Positions 32,602 to 34,875 of a stretch of DNA of 34,875 nt are shown piece by piece. The stretch is taken from the NCBI GenBank assembly GCA_000151295.1, contig GG745334.1, positions 667,267 to 702,141 on the forward strand, given 5' to 3'. This DNA is from Allomyces macrogynus ATCC 38327 (taxonomy: Eukaryota; Blastocladiomycota; Blastocladiomycetes; Blastocladiales; Blastocladiaceae). The first letter of the stretch is position 1. The number at the start of each line of letters is the position of its first letter. A program made the translations under genes and the position numbers. Under the pieces are notes generated by a model. That model did no database searches and had not been told where the DNA came from. It saw nothing but the letters and a program-made list of their open reading frames with translations.

Positions 32602-32825
32602 TTCTGTGAGCAATTGGCCATGGTAATAGGTCCATGCACTGAGCAAAATGAACCTTGTTGCAATGGTGTGGCTGGCAGTAAGCTGGCAGCAGTGGAAGTG
32701 CTGTGGAAGTGTGGTGGGATATGCAGTGAGCATCTTCTGGGAACACATGAACTCAGGCTGTTCCAGTAACACTTCCACCAGCTCCATCACTGCCTCCAAA
32801 CAACTGTTCTGCAGCCAGAAAAATG

Positions 32826-33095
32826 CACCCACACAACAAGCACTTGCTGAACATCATTGCAGCCATCAAGGCCATTGTCACCACAGATGGTGACTTTCCC
32901 AATAACATGACTCAAGATGACACCACCAGCCATATCCTTGCAGCAATCTGTGCCAACCTCTATGTGCTGTCCTGGTGGTTCCAAACCACATGCAGCCAGC
33001 AAGACCAACTTGTTGAGTGTGCACACTGTAACCATGCTCACCATCCTCCAGGCAATGGTGGCTGTTCCAACCACCACAGCCCTTGTCAGTGCTAA
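32826..33095 (+). pseudogene. decayed gene with the unknown 41-residue module, copy B
   Basis: The frame encodes HNKHLLN and then the module at 32853-32975 (starts IIAAIKAIVTTDGDFP, ends CANLYVLSW). Aligned by hand without gaps to copy A at 31528-31650 it matches at 16 of 41 positions, with many conservative changes (pattern I..IKA...FP..MT..D.T...AA.C....SW). The copies are equally long, so they are old paralogues, not a recent duplication. Confidence 0.5.
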
Positions 33096-33463
33096 TTGTG
33101 AAATGACTGACAAGGGGCTATTGCTGGACAGATGCAACCCAACATCAATGAGCAATTGTGAGGCTGCATGACTCATCAGCACTGGCCCACACACCACAAG
33201 AGAATGTCACAGGTGCCACCTCTTTAGTGTCCAGGGCAGCAAGTTCACTTTTGACTGCAATGCTTCTTGCAAGTTTGATGACATGGTGCATATGGTTTGG
33301 GGGCAGATTTTTTGATGTGCTCATTGTAGACTACACTGAGCATGCCCATGTTGTCACAAATCATGGATCCGCCTGCCTCTGTGTGCATCATATATCTTAA
33401 TTTTTGCTGTGCAAACACCATGCTTATCCTCCACCAGCCCTTGTCCAGTGATGATAATGCAAA

Positions 33464-33513
33464 CAAGGCCAATAAGGCTGACAAGGCTGATGAGGCTGAC
33501 AAGGCTGATGAGC
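33464..33513 (+). repeat. 9-bp tandem repeat (AAGGCTGAY type)
   Basis: Units such as AAGGCTGAC, AAGGCTGAT and GAGGCTGAC repeat about five times and encode KAD/EAD triplets in the plus frame. Confidence 0.75.
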
Positions 33514-33654
33514 TGCATGCCAAACAGTCAAAGCCTGGCTCATTGGTGGTGTGTGCATGTGACCCAGCTTGCTTCCCAGCTTGTTGTCCAACTTGTTGCA
33601 GCCTGACTCCAACTGATGTTCTTCACACACATAGAAATAGCTCCAGGCTACTGC

Positions 33655-33850
33655 TACAGCTGACACCAAGATCACAGCTGACACTGAGACTGGAACCAAT
33701 ACCAAGACAACTGCAGCTGATGCAGAGATCATGACCAACACCAAATCAACTGTGGATGACACTGAGACAACTGTGGCCAATGCCAAGACCACAACCAATG
33801 CTGAGACAACTGCAGCTGATGCCAAGACTGCAGTCAGGGCTGAGATTGAT
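33655..33850 (+). repeat. imperfect tandem repeat encoding Thr/Ala/Asp-rich sequence
   Basis: Units of about 15-21 bp built on ACAACTGCAGCTGATGCC and ACAACTGTGGATGACACTGA recur roughly ten times. In the plus frame they read TTAADA, TTVDDTE, TTVANAK and TTNAETTAADAK. Such Thr/Ala/Asp repeats are often low-complexity linkers or surface-protein stalks; no role can be assigned. Confidence 0.65.
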
Positions 33851-34875
33851 GCTGTGGCCAAGGTTGATGTTGGCAATGGTGCCAACTACAAGGTGTCTGC
33901 TCAGGCTCAAGGTCTGGCTTGCTCATGGTATGTGCTTGTTGTCCAACCTACTGTGGCTTGACTTTTGGTCCAGTGGTCTACCTGACTATTTGCTGGTGCA
34001 TGTAGACAAAGTTCCAGGACACTGCAGTTGAGGTGACTGTCACACCACTAGCTACCAAGGTATGCTGCTGACCAATGGGACTGGTGGGACCAGCAGGACT
34101 GGCTGAACTTACATGACCAACAACAGGTAGCATTGCCAGTCACCCAATGTGGCCTCTCTGGCTACCAAGAAGAGCAGGTTGGTGGTCAATACCCATGCTT
34201 CTTGCAGTTCAGCAGCCAGTTTGTTGGCAGGTTCTGTGGTGGGCTCAGTCTTGGCAGAGGACATGCACAACAACATGTTGATGTTCACATTGCAGCTTGT
34301 TTTCTAGTTTTCCAAGCATGACACAGGCTTCCTCATTTTGATGGTGTGGAATGTGCCTGTGAAATTGCATGGCATTCTGATGGGGTTATGATTGGTAAAG
34401 TCAATAGCAACCTGTTGTATTCCTTGGGGTGTGGGGACGCCCCATTTCAGACACACAGCCTGCCATTGTGGGGTCATCACCTGCCACCACATGACCCATA
34501 GTCATGGCCCAAGGGACATGCCATGTCATGACCATGCACATCCTTGCACAGTCCCAGCTTGGGACGTTGCACTGTGCTGCAATATCACCCTCTTCCACAA
34601 TGGAGGGCCATCTTGTGCCATTGGTGCTTGGGCTGCATGGGCATGGGGACCCTGCTGACCTGCCAGCATTTCCCTGCCACTGTCCCCTTCTTGTGTTTGA
34701 TTCAGAAGTAATCCGTGAGCATTTTCTGGGTATTGAGGTTTTCCTTGGGTAGTGAAATTTGCAAATCACAAAGAGTGTGCCCAGGAGCTCCTGTTTTGTG
34801 GCTGAGTGTTGCCACACTGAGGTTGAGAGAGCACACAATGCAAACGCAATGTATCACAGCCTCTCCTGGCCCGAA

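Larger units (their letters stand above)
30350..34875. mobile_element. CpG-depleted, TpG/CpA-rich block with decayed coding sequence (probable silenced repeat or foreign segment)
   Basis: From 30350 to the window end I count only 11 CpG dinucleotides (near 31010, 32065, 32202, 32510, 32562, 33369, 34438, 34564, 34713, 34845 and 34872), while the DNA before it has several per 60 bases. TG and CA are abundant, as expected from deamination of methylated CpG. Coding-like stretches occur on both strands but are broken by stops and frame changes. I see no terminal repeats, transposase, reverse transcriptase or integrase motif. The right edge is beyond the window. From 33961 to 34875 I see only short open frames. 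The origin (transposon, gene family, other insertion) is unresolved. Confidence 0.6.

Noticed and set aside
34401..34838. 145-codon minus frame in the CpG-poor block
   Set aside because: Long frames arise easily where TGA/TAG patterns are skewed; the translation shows no pattern shared with other relics.
30350..34875. Classical transposon (transposase, reverse transcriptase, LTR or terminal inverted repeats)
   Set aside because: I could not see a DDE, YADD, RNase H or integrase motif, nor terminal repeats; only composition and decay support an element.
1..34875. CRISPR arrays, rRNA genes or operons
   Set aside because: No regularly spaced repeats with unique spacers and no rRNA-like blocks; gene structure with introns shows eukaryotic DNA.

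Overview
The window looks like nuclear DNA of a zoosporic, early-diverging fungus; a Blastocladiomycota-type genome (Catenaria/Allomyces-like) is my best guess. The reasons are G+C-rich, CpG-rich genic DNA, densely packed genes on both strands, many 60-160 nt spliceosomal introns, and fungal-type MRPS6, ILV1, GAR1, PSY2, NAB2 and PRP18 next to a CEP78 homologue. CEP78 is a centriole/basal-body protein expected only where flagella are built. The lineage call is inference.

Layout. 1-2479: two tandem plus-strand genes with related Q/G-rich tails; the second has an N-terminal C2 domain and a TATA box. 3960-7422 (+): PSY2/SMEK, regulatory subunit of protein phosphatase 4. 7644-8114 (-): EMC6. 8590-9240 (-): mitochondrial ribosomal protein bS6m, head-to-head with GAR1 (9695-10702, +). 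11122-13624 (-): CEP78, head-to-head with NAB2/ZC3H14 (14052-17442, +), which contains a 368-base N gap. 17582-20216 (-): ILV1. A 1.9-kb gap follows with one weak ORF. 22165-22872 (+): DTD1. 22925-25279 (-): probable MAD1, head-to-head with PRP18 (25518-26799, +). 27063-29941 (-): leucine-rich-repeat protein of unknown function plus an in-frame continuation behind a TGA.

30350-34875 is a different kind of DNA: almost no CpG (11 sites in about 4.5 kb), TpG/CpA-rich, with decayed coding stretches on both strands. They include two divergent copies of a 41-residue module I cannot assign, and Ala/Thr/Asp-rich tandem repeats. It looks like a methylated and deaminated repeat or foreign segment.

The genes are mostly housekeeping functions (RNA processing: GAR1, NAB2, PRP18; cell division and basal body: PSY2, MAD1, CEP78; translation: MRPS6, DTD1; ER membrane insertion: EMC6; isoleucine synthesis: ILV1) and do not form one pathway. 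The strongest general signals are an unusual 5' splice site (C at +4 in 25 of 31 placed donors) and the sharp CpG-depleted block. Several conserved genes carry single-base frame breaks, which may be assembly errors. Exon boundaries were placed by eye from reading-frame phase and family conservation.
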